The notes under the pieces were generated by a model. The model saw only the letters and a program-made list of their open reading frames with translations, made no database searches and had not been told where the DNA came from. Shown piece after piece: positions 14,573 through 25,242 of a stretch of DNA of 64,000 nt. This DNA comes from Plecoglossus altivelis. Its lineage: Eukaryota > Chordata > Actinopteri > Osmeriformes > Plecoglossidae. Made by a program: the position numbers and the translations under genes. The DNA is taken from the NCBI GenBank assembly GCA_036571765.1, contig BROE01000003.1, positions 9,979,125-10,043,124 of the forward strand, given 5' to 3'. Positions within the stretch are counted from its first letter, which is position 1; the number at the start of each line of letters is the position of its first letter.

Positions 14573-15848
14573 TCAAACATCTGAGTCCAGAGGAGGCGGG
14601 GAATCCAAACAGGGCAAGAGGGAGTCTTGACTGTGTGTGGAGCTAATCCCAGTGTCTGAGTCAGTGTCTGTTATGTCAGTAGGGGATAAATTGTGTTTGA
14701 GTTTCACTTGTTGTGGGACACTGCAATGAGCCAGGCCTGTTAGGGTCCCAGACCTGGGAGTTTCCTTTACAGTTTCCTCCAACTGCAGAGAGCAAAGTTG
14801 GGAGGCTAGCTGCCAACACTCCTGGTCTTTGGAGCTTATTGTCATATCATAGCGCTTTAGCTCTTTCTCCAGCTCCATTGTTTGGGTATGAAGGGACACG
14901 CCAGTGCACATGCTATACTTCAGTTCAGACTGTAGTCTCTCCAGTTCTAAGATATGGGAGGATACATCTAAGTCAGAGGATGCTTGGGTGAGTACAGCAG
15001 CCGTGGCCCCTTGCAGTTGCACTTCCTCTTCTGGAACCTCTGGCCAGGCAAATGTGCCACTCATTAGCTCTATGTCGATGTCATGAGACAACTGAAGGAT
15101 GAGGTCTTGGTGCCTCTGCAACTGCAACTCTAGCTGTTCCACTCCGTCTCTAGTGTACAGGTAGTCCTGCAACGGATCCTCATTATAAAAGCCCCCACTC
15201 TGGATGGGGGGTGTTGACAACTTTGACAAGTTGTCATCCTCCTGGCCATCTTGCAGTTTGGCCCTCTCAATCTCCAAGTCTAGATCTCTCATTCGCTGGA
15301 CCTGCTGTCGGAGCGTGTGGTCCTGAGAGATGATGAGCTGAACCATCCTGTCAATTTCCGGCGCACCTGGGGTGGTCTCCTTCTCCTTGTGGATCTTCTC
15401 CAGCTTCCGAAAGGCTTTTTTCACCATGCGCTTTTGTCTCTCAACAGGCATGGACTGGGAATAGTGAGTAGGACCTTTCTCCCATGTCTTTGGCTTGGCT
15501 CCTTTCGATTTACTGCACCGTTTGCCTATTTGGGGCACAACATCGCTGGTTTTGACAAGAATGAACTGAATATATGGTTTTTGGTCTCCCCAGGCATTCC
15601 AAAGCCTTAGGATCCGTGTCAGAGGAGGCAGAGCCCTTTCAAAGCCCTTCCAGCGCTCCAAAAGGCAGAAGTCTTTGCAGTCACCATGTAGGAGCCTCTT
15701 GCTTTCTGGGATGGTCTTATGGTCGTCCAGCAAGGCCTGCACTATGTCTGCACATGTTGTGTGCTTGGTCACTCCACAGACCACCTTCTCTTCATCAACC
15801 ACAGAAACCTGGATCTCCTTTCCTGGAACAGCTTCAATGTCCTTGTTC
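14573..15848 (-). CDS. RASSF9: RASSF9 coding exon 2 (main exon)
   Basis: This exon carries residues 16 (third base) to 440 and the stop codon. Its minus-strand acceptor reads ctttatcgtag|GAACAAGG, so coding begins at 15848, upstream of the GTG at 15802 that an uninterrupted-ORF reading would take as the start. The added residues NKDIEAVPGKEIQVS lead straight into the RA domain, as in mammals, where a single large exon also encodes nearly the whole protein. Confidence 0.93.
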
Positions 15849-16678
15849 CTACGATAAAGAAAGTTGATGAAATATTGATTTAAAGTGTTGGTAGATAAAA
15901 GTTCAAAACATAGTGTTTAGTACGATATGGAATTTTTCAAAAAGCTTCAACTCCTGTCTGAAAAACTTAACACGATTACAGTGTACTGTATCATAGAAAG
16001 ACTTGAGCTTTGCTGAGTCTCAGTTGTCTCATTCTACACAAATGCATAGTTCTATTAAACAAAGTATAGCTTTTATCAGACAAAATACATCCTGTAGTGG
16101 TCTCCAAATAAGCCAATGAGAAATACATTAGCTTTGTACAGTGCCTCACATTTTTCTTTAATTGTAACTCATTGTCTGTCCCATCAGACAAGATTACTTT
16201 ATGATCTCGTTCTGAGCCATTTAACTCCATAGTTCATATTACTTTTTGGTCTGGATCATAAGTATGGTCAGAAATTGACCTCAAAATTGTTTTTTGATTA
16301 CATCCTTTTACTTCCGTAATGTTAATGTCTAGATATGAGATGAGTAAAGGTCTTTTCTAAGTTCATCTTTGGTTCATACCATAGCCTATGTGACAGGCAA
16401 TGCAGATGGCCAGGACATCAAGCAATAATCAAATAATTCACCAAATTATAATGTCAGATGTTTCCGTTTCCTGTAATCAGGTGATCAGTCTTTGTACACA
16501 CATGAATGGTTTGGTGGCTTGTATATTAGTTATGCTTTTGGAACATTACTTAAAATACAGACTTCCATCCACACCACGTAACCAACCCTGCCATTAATCC
16601 TTAGTACTGGATGGCTTTAGTTTACCTTAAACAACATGCCATATTGCATCAGAGCCTTGGGTACAGTAACCCCCAACC

Positions 16679-16730
<52 letters not shown>

Positions 16731-19700
16731 TGCTGAGTAGTTCTACTTTATGAGCTATTTCCTGTCTCAAAGTCTCACAAGGCAGGGAGTATGGATGGAT
16801 ATGGCTGAAAAAGACAACCTTAAACATTTTTCAACTGTTGATTTCATGTCAAGAAGTGCCTATACGTCCCAAGTGACTGTTCTTCAGGAAATCATGAAAG
16901 TTCTATGATATAATATAAACATACAAGTTATTTGGTCTATGGATAGAAAACCTATGGACCATAAGCAACAGCCAGGTCTTCAAGATTTTACAGTGTGACT
17001 CCAGACTGTTTTAGTTTCCACCCAGTGTGAAAACGAACAAGTAGAGTATTGTGTTCACTGTTGATGAATGAGGCCTTGGAATGTGATACACATGCAACAA
17101 TGCAAGCTTTTGGTTAATGGTTATGGAGACCTTGGAAACGAAAATGGCTAAGCAAATAGAGCTATGTAGAGGGAAAACAATCTCAACATGCCTCCAGTAT
17201 TCACAGACAATGACCATGACGATTGAACAATGACCCCAATCATTGTTTTGTTTTTTTTAACCTCTGGAGAGAGTCTGGAGGCCACTACAGTAACTATGCC
17301 ATATGTGACGCAAAGCAAGAAATTGCTAAGTCGTCAAGTAGCCTAGTCATTCGCATTTGAAGTACTGAATTTCAAACGTCAATGTACATGTAAAAACACT
17401 ATGAAGACACTCACACACACACAACCACACCAGACCAAGCCCTCAGTTGAGCAGGATGCCCTCTGTACACTAGCAGTGGGAAGCACCTGTGTTGGTTCTG
17501 GAGCACAGAACACATCCTGTCAATTCATGGACAGGGGAAGGGGAATTCAATCCGAACCTTTAACTGTGTAACTGTGGATTCATTAAGTTGTGTTTCCCAG
17601 TTGACTACATCAAGGTAAAGTACTATAAAAATAGGTAATATACAGAGATTAATTTATAAGGTATTATATTAGGTGAGATTTTCAGTGTTCTAAAAAAGCA
17701 ATCAGATAATGGTTAGATGAGTGTATAGCCTGATAATTTTAGGAAAGCTTAATAGCTTGTACAAAACTGTCAATTGTTGGTATCAGTGAGAATAGAACAG
17801 GCAGTCTATGCCTCTTAAATCTAACCTGCTTAGGGTAATATTACACAAGAAATCAAGTAATACATATTTATGAGGGTTGTCAAAATGTGCGCTACTTGAC
17901 ATTTAAATGCCATAGAATGTGTTAGGCAGTATACATGTGGGTGCCCTTATACATCAGGTCAAGGCATTATGCAATCACTTTTTAAATAGTTGTTTCACAA
18001 ATCTGAGATTCACATTCTGATGAACTGAAGCTAGTGAACTGGAAAATCTCCAACTACACGACTGTCTATGTTATTTAGAACACATTCATATGTGCTTATC
18101 ATCTCAAATTATTCAGACATGCCTAATATAAACATGCATAATATACAAAAAGTATTCAATGCAATTCCTTTCAAGACGTTTTCCCTGTTGCCAAAGGGGT
18201 GTATGTGCTTCTGTGAGTCCCAGAAACAAGCACACTTGACCTCTAAGTGAACTAAGACGGGAAGTCTTAAAGAATGTGAAAGAAAATCACGTGGCAGGTG
18301 ATGTAAGGTGTGTGCCGCTGATATCTTATTTTGTACTTTAAAAACTCCCCAAACCCTAATTAAATCTAGAATCATTCAAAATAATGGAATATAAACAATT
18401 ATCTGTGTGACAGACTTGAAAATGACATCTAATGACAGCATGGAATCCCACAATTGTGGTTTCGAACAAGTTCAAACATGGCAGGGAGTATCACTTTGCA
18501 GGTTTTTTTTGTTGTTGCATCGTGTTGCCTGTTGACAGAGACACTATCAACCAAGTATGCTGTTAGCCTGATACTGAATGACAATTTCCTATCTTTGATA
18601 GTATATACACAAACATGTTTCTGCAGGGGTTGTTGATAAGACACACTCAAGATTAGCCTGGAGGCTACATCTTTTCATTCACGGTGAAAAACCCTACATT
18701 TTCAGACAGCCTTTCAACATAAGGTGAATTTGAGCTTGTACAACAAACAAAATCAATAGTATACCTTGGAAGCCTGCCAGAGATGTATTTCCCATCAACC
18801 TACATCCTCAATCTAGAGATTTTGAGTGAAAGATCTAAAGTGTGGTTTATACTGTTTGTGTAAACACACTCCTCAGCTAGCCAACTATCCAGCCTTAACT
18901 GTGCTTCTTCCAGGGTCTGTTCATGGGACAAAGCTGCAAGATGGAGGCTTCCTGTCTCTAATCTGAGGAGGATAAGATTTTTTGGGGGGAAAAATAACAC
19001 TTTCTAGAATGGCTTCACATAAGATTGGAGGCATCTAGGCATCTCTAAGACCAAACACACTCATGTTTTAAGACCTAGCTTCACAGGAGAAGATGCAACC
19101 GCAGTTCGTCATAGACTCAGTCCTGGAGAAAATGTACAGTTCTAGAAATGAGCATTTTTATAATTTGAAAAGTATTCCTGATATGGAAAACAAACCCATA
19201 CCAATCAAAATAAGATGTATAATCTTTGTATCAATAGTCCTATTTACAGCCTTGTCTTTGTAATGGCTTGAGAATTGGGTAGGTTACCTAACTAGATCTG
19301 CCTTTCGTTCTAGTATCCAAAAAGGGCGATAGACAATTTATATATATATATGTTTACAAACGATAACAGTATAAGCACATTGCTGTCTCCTTGAAACAGT
19401 ACATTTCAAAGGCTTTAAACAAAATCACCACTGACATATGATATCTACAGATCTATCCACTTGAGATAATTATAGTTGCCCAAGGATAATTACTACACTA
19501 CATAAATAAGACGAAGGCATCTACTGAGGTAGCTCCAGCCAGACTGTTTGAAGTCACTGAAGTTATCAGACAGTTAGACTACACAGTTAAATGTATTTTC
19601 CTCAACTTTACATGCACTAATGCCGCTGCCTCTGACATTTTATGAAATTCAAAATGCTACAAGTGTCATATTCCTATCATGCATTTTGCCAAACTAAATA

Positions 19701-20672
19701 TACAAGATTTGGTTGATTCTTGAAAAGAGATAGCACTGCTTATGACAGACTAAAGCTCGATTTCATCACTTTACAAAGCCCCATCTGAAGTCTTGGAACT
19801 TCAACCAAGGAAATTGCTAACATAAGTATTTCAAGTGTAGATGGCGGATTTCTGTCAACTTGAACCTTATATCATATTAAAGTAATATGAAATGCGTTTA
19901 CAAACTAGGCTTAGGTGTGACTGCAGGTTGTAACTTGTTTTTTAACCAATTCAATTTTGGCCGCAGCCCAACATAGCCCATTAGAGAAAAATCGTATCCT
20001 CTACGTTGTATTTTGGTATTGCCTGTAGTAAAATTGTTAATAAGATGAAACTGCCATACGCAAGCAATCTGTCTCGCTGAAATCTAAGTCAACCATCAAC
20101 CTGTCAGAGCCTTGACGTACACTGAATGAAAGAGGTGTGAATATAAAGAAAACCGCTCTTTTAACGCCTCAGATGAGATTGTCGAGTAGACTGAATCACA
20201 CCACCACTGCCATTCATATAATCAATATCTTAATGATGGTTTGTCCTTTCGTCATGGCTTTGCCAAGTACTTGCAAGAACACTCCTCTCTCACAAGCACA
20301 CACATGCTGTACATTTTCATTCACACACGTCGCCTACACACAATGACCCAATACAAAATCCGTAGGACAATGGAAACGGAATAATCTATCGTTGAATCAA
20401 ACCTCCAAAACCAGGAAATCTATGTCAAATTATTCATATTTTAATATGTAGCTTTACTACAATGCATTTTCTCTCCAATGTGTAGGCTAATGTCAGTCTG
20501 TATTATATCCAATACTTTGGCTGTAAAACTATGAGTACATCTGTAATAATACGTAAACCTGGATGGAGACCCAGATAAAAATATTCTATAGGCTTTAACT
20601 CCGGAAAGACAAAAATGTTAAATACCTGTTTTTCAAGCGCGCTTTCAGAAAGTTTTTTCCAAACGGAGCCAT
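14573..20672 (-). CDS. RASSF9: RASSF9, Ras-association domain family member 9 (two coding exons, 440 aa)
   Basis: RASSF9 (P-CIP1/PAMCI) is an N-terminal RASSF protein; in mammals it binds the tail of the peptide-processing enzyme PAM and sits on recycling endosomes. The coding sequence joins 20626-20672 to 14573-15848 on the minus strand, with the split codon AG|G (Arg16). The protein starts MAPFGKNFLK, close to human MAPFGRNLLK. The Ras-association domain covers about residues 27-115, including LPPLTRILRLWNAWGDQKP. A basic segment (KRMVKKAFRKLEKI) follows, then coiled-coil rich sequence including the family stretch LIISQDHT. The acidic tail DSDTGISSTHSQDS near residues 411-424 matches the mammalian C-terminus. 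Length is near the remembered human 435. The ATG has weak context at -3 (T) but G at +4. NTS lies head-to-head about 1.25 kb away, start to start. Assignment is from remembered family sequence; I am very sure. Confidence 0.95.
15849..20625 (-). other. RASSF9: RASSF9 intron 1 (4,777 nt)
   Basis: It runs from donor GTATTT (20625 downward) to acceptor TCGTAG (ending at 15849). It holds the (CA)24 microsatellite at 16681-16728. No other gene, RNA or transposon was recognised inside; its ORFs are short and unremarkable. Confidence 0.85.
16681..16728. repeat. (CA)24 microsatellite in the RASSF9 intron
   Basis: A pure CA run of 48 bases, the longest perfect microsatellite in the window and likely polymorphic. 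Confidence 0.95.
20626..20672 (-). CDS. RASSF9: RASSF9 coding exon 1
   Basis: This 47-nt exon encodes MAPFGKNFLKARLKN plus the first two bases of Arg16, then the donor AG|GTATTT. It was found by looking for the conserved RASSF9 N-terminus (human MAPFGRNLLKTRHKNR). The ATG occupies 20672-20670. Joining to 15848 keeps frame exactly, which strongly supports the model. Confidence 0.92.
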
Positions 20673-20735
20673 TAAGTCACAATTCGAAACACAATCTAAA
20701 ACTACCTATACTAGCTGCATTGCAAAAACAGACGG

Positions 20736-20742
20736 TTATAAA
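20736..20742 (-). promoter_or_regulatory. RASSF9: Possible RASSF9 TATA-like element
   Basis: On the minus strand this reads TTTATAA, about 65 nt upstream of the RASSF9 ATG. That would give a very short 5' UTR, so a start further upstream is just as likely. Confidence 0.25.
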
Positions 20743-21222
20743 GCGTTTTTCCGTATGTGGCTGTCTGATAATTTTGCTTGGCTATGATCTGTGTTAGAGA
20801 AAAAAGTTGAGAGCTGTCCCAACTGCACTCTATCAAAGCGCACTTGGTGGGAGGCCGTCCCACAGTGAAATTGAGGGTGGCGTTAAACACAAAAAAAGAG
20901 ACTATGAGTTCAACCACTTCTCCACTGGTCAACAAAAAGGGCATGCTATAATAATAAAAAACGGACCAATGTTTATACACTTTCATCTCCTAATCTCCAC
21001 TTCACTTTATTTTCGTTGTTAGTGGTTGGAGTTCTTCATGACTTCCTGCATGCGGAGTTATATTTTGTATCTGGTTTTCGGACTATTATCACGAGGCATC
21101 AGACAGTGGTCTTCACTGAGGGGTGTCCATGTGTGCCACTGTATGGTTGCACTTGAGTTTGGACTCTACGTAGATGGAATTCAATGAATTACCACCCGCG
21201 ACTGACAACACTGGCGATATAG

Positions 21223-21230
21223 TGACGTCT
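21223..21230. promoter_or_regulatory. CRE-like site TGACGTCT
   Basis: It matches seven of eight bases of the CREB/ATF palindrome TGACGTCA. It lies about 500 nt upstream of the predicted NTS start, roughly midway between the two divergent genes. Confidence 0.45.
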
Positions 21231-21553
21231 GGCGGAAATGCACACGAATTGGCCATTTATATATATATCAGATATCAGACCAAATCAGATTAGTGTTTTT
21301 TTCAGATAACCTGTTTATCCACAGGTCTTAGATTGGTGTGTTTAAATGATCATAATGATGCTCTGTGTGGTCATACAGGGCTGTGGTGGAGCCTTGTCAT
21401 ATAGTATTTAACTAGGTTACTGTTCCCCATACATTTGAATCTATAGTCTACCCAATCTCCTCCTCTCCTGCTCTCGCAATCACAGGTGCGATAAGAGAAT
21501 GATAGAAAGATTGTGTGACGCAGAAACCTATGGGTTGATGCTGAGGTGATGTG

Positions 21554-21561
21554 TGACGTCC
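21554..21561. promoter_or_regulatory. NTS: CRE-like site TGACGTCC
   Basis: It matches seven of eight bases of the CREB/ATF palindrome, about 170 nt upstream of the predicted NTS start site. Confidence 0.45.
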
Positions 21562-21676
21562 TGGGTAAGCTGCCTTGAGGGGGAGGGTGGGGATGGAAGG
21601 AGTGGGGGATGAAGAAAGGACGGTTGGGTGTCAGGAGAAGGATGGAGGGAGGGGACAATAACTGAGAGTGATTCTC

Positions 21677-21684
21677 TGACATCA
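21677..21684 (+). promoter_or_regulatory. NTS: Proximal NTS CRE-like element TGACATCA
   Basis: TGACATCA sits ten bases upstream of the TATA element, at about -45 to -50 from the predicted start. As I recall, the rat neurotensin promoter has a functional CRE/ATF element of this same form at a similar distance, so this looks like a conserved core control site for cAMP and neuronal induction. The recollection should be checked by alignment. Confidence 0.6.
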
Positions 21685-21693
21685 CGTTGGCTC

Positions 21694-21700
21694 ATATATA
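21694..21700 (+). promoter_or_regulatory. NTS: NTS TATA box
   Basis: ATATATA in the context CATATATACAG places transcription start near 21724-21730. This leaves about 190 nt of 5' UTR before the NTS ATG. Confidence 0.65.
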
Positions 21701-21818
21701 CAGAGAGAATGGATCCCACAGCTCTTCACTTCAACCCCTGGAGGACTCAAGGGAAACACTAGCTACACTGGGGGAAAGAAGAAGAAGGAGTCCCACGCTA
21801 TCTCTCTTGTGCACACTT

Positions 21819-21834
21819 TCTCTCTCTCTCTCTC
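21819..21834 (+). repeat. NTS: (TC)8 tract in the NTS 5' UTR
   Basis: A pyrimidine run within the predicted leader, followed by CCCAG. It resembles a splice acceptor, but no upstream donor was needed to explain the gene. Confidence 0.7.
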
Positions 21835-21865
21835 CCAGTCTTTACATATTCGGCCCTTTTACCTT

Positions 21866-21886
21866 ATGGACTTGGGTTCTGCCTAG
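21866..21886 (+). other. NTS: Upstream ORF in the NTS leader (MDLGSA)
   Basis: An ATG in the predicted 5' UTR opens a six-codon frame that ends at TAG, 32 nt before the NTS start codon. A terminating short uORF this close could lower or tune precursor translation by re-initiation. It holds only if transcription starts upstream at the TATA-predicted site. Whether it is used is unknown. Confidence 0.45.
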
Positions 21887-21918
21887 GCGGATTCTCTACA
21901 GACTGGAATTTTGCAAAG

Positions 21919-21979
21919 ATGTGGGCACAGGTGGCATGTATTCTTCTCCTCTGTTTCACATGTGGAGGTCTATGCTCAG
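21919..21979 (+). CDS. NTS: NTS coding exon 1 (signal peptide)
   Basis: It encodes MWAQVACILLLCFTCGGLCS and the first base of Asp21, with donor CAG|GTAAGC. The ATG has A at -3. Phase 1 splicing into exon 2 restores Asp. Confidence 0.93.
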
Positions 21980-24845
21980 GTAAGCACTGGCATCCTGCTC
22001 ATGTGCAACTAGGATTTCTTTCAATGATGAACAGTCTTAGGATGGGGATGTTGCATCTGACCAATGTTTTGAAGGATGGAGGTAGTTTTCTTTTACTTGA
22101 GGGTTTATAATAGGTGCATTTTTGTTATGTCCTATTGATATGTTATTAATTGGCATGGATTGGTCTTGTACAATTGTGGTAAGTGTATGGTGCTTAACAA
22201 CAACTGCTGCCTGCAGATATTTTACATAATGCATGGAGACAGGGAAGCATGTGAAACACTCTAAAATGATGTTTAATGTAGACAACAGTAGAGGGTATTT
22301 CTACTTTCATAATTCTGTCAGAAAAACACACTGTACTTTATATTAGTTTAGTCTTAATTCGCTTATTGATTCTTGAGATCACGATGATGTCCAACAAACT
22401 ATCAACAAGTTCATTAATTATAGAAATTAAAAGGAATAAAAATTAACACACATCTGCAGACATATCCCACAATTCAGCGTGTTAGCGGCAGACTCAAGAA
22501 AAAAACGGAACACGGTGGGCTTAATACAGGTTACACAATGAACCGGGCATTCTAGGATTACAACAACATTTTGGTTAACTTTTTTTCATTCACATCAAAA
22601 GAGCGTCTCTATGTCTCTTTGCAATGCTGTTTCATGACTCACCCACGTTCTTTAATATTTCCACCCTATTATTCTGAGTCCTGCCCTCCGGCACCTGACT
22701 GTCTGATGATCCTAACAAATCATACCTCAATTATATAAATCCCCAAAATAGACAGTTATTTCTAGCCCTGGGGTCGTGTGGTCTTAAGTAACCTTTTCGT
22801 AGCAAAGCTTGGTTAAACGTAATACTGGTTATTGAACTGAAACAATAGTATTTTAGTTCATGAACTCTGACTCTCAAACATAACAATTAAATCTACATTT
22901 AAAGGTACCTAAAAGTGTTGGAGGTGATTTACATACAACATGTAAAAAAGTACATGAAATAATTTTACACACTGGGGAATGGCTAGTCATCAATTCTACT
23001 GACAAATAAAAAGGTTGTAATGGAGTTTGGCAACTTATGGACAAAGAGTCTTGCAATTAATTAAAAAGCATTAATTCTACTCCAAGTGCGCAAATTCAGA
23101 CAGCAGATCTAACCATTAGGCTCCATTCTCCATGTTCCCCTCTGATGTACCTGGGTATCAAATAGAAATGACTCATGTTTCTGGATGTGCCTGACAGATG
23201 TTGACCAAGAACAGCGGGCGATAGAAGACGAATTACTGAGCAGTCTCTTCACTTCAAAGGTAAGCTACTCTGACTTTCTCTTTGCACCTGTCACATCTGA
23301 AGGGTGTGGCCATGTACAGAACCCAGCTAGCCTCCCTTCAAGCCCAACTGTGCAGGTGTTCTTTCATGGAGTCTGTATTTAGACCTGTCATCCAGATAAG
23401 ACATCCATAACACTGTTAACCTCTTGGTTGTGTTTTAAAAGGGATACAGGTAGGCCCTTTGTTAGGTTTAGAGTTATTTCTTTGAAATGTATACTCTTTC
23501 CATCATACGGCTTTTACACTTTATGATGTATCATAAACAGTCCCATTAACTTCCCCTGCAGCAGAATCCTTTTATATAGGTTACATAACATACTGTGTAG
23601 GCTTCAAGGTGAATTCATCCATCCCCCAAGCCACATATGCACACAGTTAAACTATTACACTGTACAGTACACACAGAGGCTGAAAACAAAAACAAGAGAC
23701 AATCTATCTGGGAACGTGTTCATGTAGAATTCGTATGGCTCTTTTAATCACAATTTATCATGCACGATAACCACAGCAGTGCAGAAGAAATTAATGAGAT
23801 TAAAAACTGGAACTACTGGTGCCTTGAGACTGATTACCTGAGCTAATTGGATTCAGATGGCCCTGACAACATCATAGCCTTGCAGACATGTTCTCTCTCT
23901 GCTCCCCTACTCTCTTTTCTCAGAGATAAATGATTTGGGATGAGGGGAACATGCTGAGACATGACACAACAAATAAGTGCTGTGATTGGTAGCCTGTAAT
24001 GTTTTAAATAAATGAATTGAACAAGGCAATGCTTGATAAGTGATAGAGTACTAGAATATAAGGGGAGCGAAATGGTTAGAGAAGTCTATGTGGTGACACG
24101 GGCTGTTCAATAAAATGTAAAATGCCAGCAATGTATTAATTGGGCCATTGGGGATCCTACATGGGAAAAAATATGTGAGATGACCTTTCAGCACAATTAA
24201 GTGTCCTCTTTCCATTGTTGTGTGAGTCAAGTTAATCAATTTTCTTTGTTTACTTTGTTATTGTAAGAGCAAACAAACTGAATGGACAGTTTGTCTTGCT
24301 TTCTAGTGGAAAGGGTAGAAGCCTTAAATGGGATGCCTTTCTTCTATCCGCGCATGAATGCCTGCCATATTCAGATACATTTTTAAAAAGACAACTGAGA
24401 CTACAAAGTACGTCTAGAGATGGAGATGGAGTATGAAATGATTCAGAGGCACACATTTTCCTTTCTTGATCATTTTCATGCACCTTTATGGATCTGCATG
24501 GGGTGGTGTTAGCCAACCAGTACGTACATAGGGGCCTCACACAGGCTGAGGCGAGGGCCTCACGCCACACTCAAACCAGATTAGAATCCATCCAGCTAGA
24601 GCTGTTTGAGGTTAGACCCTGCTGATCTATGACTCTGGGCAAGAATATTGTATTCAGACCATCCAGTTATTTAAATTGTCTTTCACCTGTGCCATGGATG
24701 CATAAACCTTTAGAAAAACCAATCCACACATGTGAAATTCCTATGTTCCTCCTACGCTTAAGGCAAGCAGTACACACCTGCAGTTTTCGGTTATTTTTCT
24801 AGATTCTCTTGACCAAAACATGCTCGATTTAGAGAAAGAACAACT

Positions 24846-24887
<42 letters not shown>

Positions 24888-25201
24888 GATGAACAATCAT
24901 TTGAACACACATTTTTCTTTAAAGAGCATCTACACACTTGCTTCTAGATGAAACAGCACAAGCAGAATGCCCCCTACTGGCAAGTGTCCCTGATCAACCT
25001 GTGCAAGTTGGTAACTAGCCTTAGTGGACCATGGCAGAAGGCCTGGGACAGCGAGGAGGAGAGCAGGGATGGACTGGCCTCGCTACCTGAACCCCTGGAG
25101 TATCTCAACAACCTACAGCACATCTGCAGAGTCATACAGCCCCGTGAAGAGAGGGTAAGAACAAATACGTTTTGCTCACCCACACACTTACACGCACGCA
25201 C

Positions 25202-25242
<41 letters not shown>

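Larger units (their letters stand above)
20673..21693. promoter_or_regulatory. Divergent RASSF9/NTS intergenic promoter region
   Basis: Only about 1 kb separates the RASSF9 ATG from the NTS TATA box, and the two genes point away from each other. The region holds CRE-like sites at 21223, 21554 and 21677 and no protein-coding ORF that I can support. The RASSF9 5' UTR must lie in its left part. Both core promoters are probably here; shared regulation is inferred from spacing only. Confidence 0.7.

Noticed and set aside
14713..15867. Plus-strand open frames opposite RASSF9 exon 2
   Set aside because: They are antisense shadows of the conserved RASSF9 coding exon.
21371..21719. Minus-strand open frames in the NTS promoter
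   Set aside because: They are Ser/Pro/His-rich products of a purine-rich promoter strand with no homologous motif.
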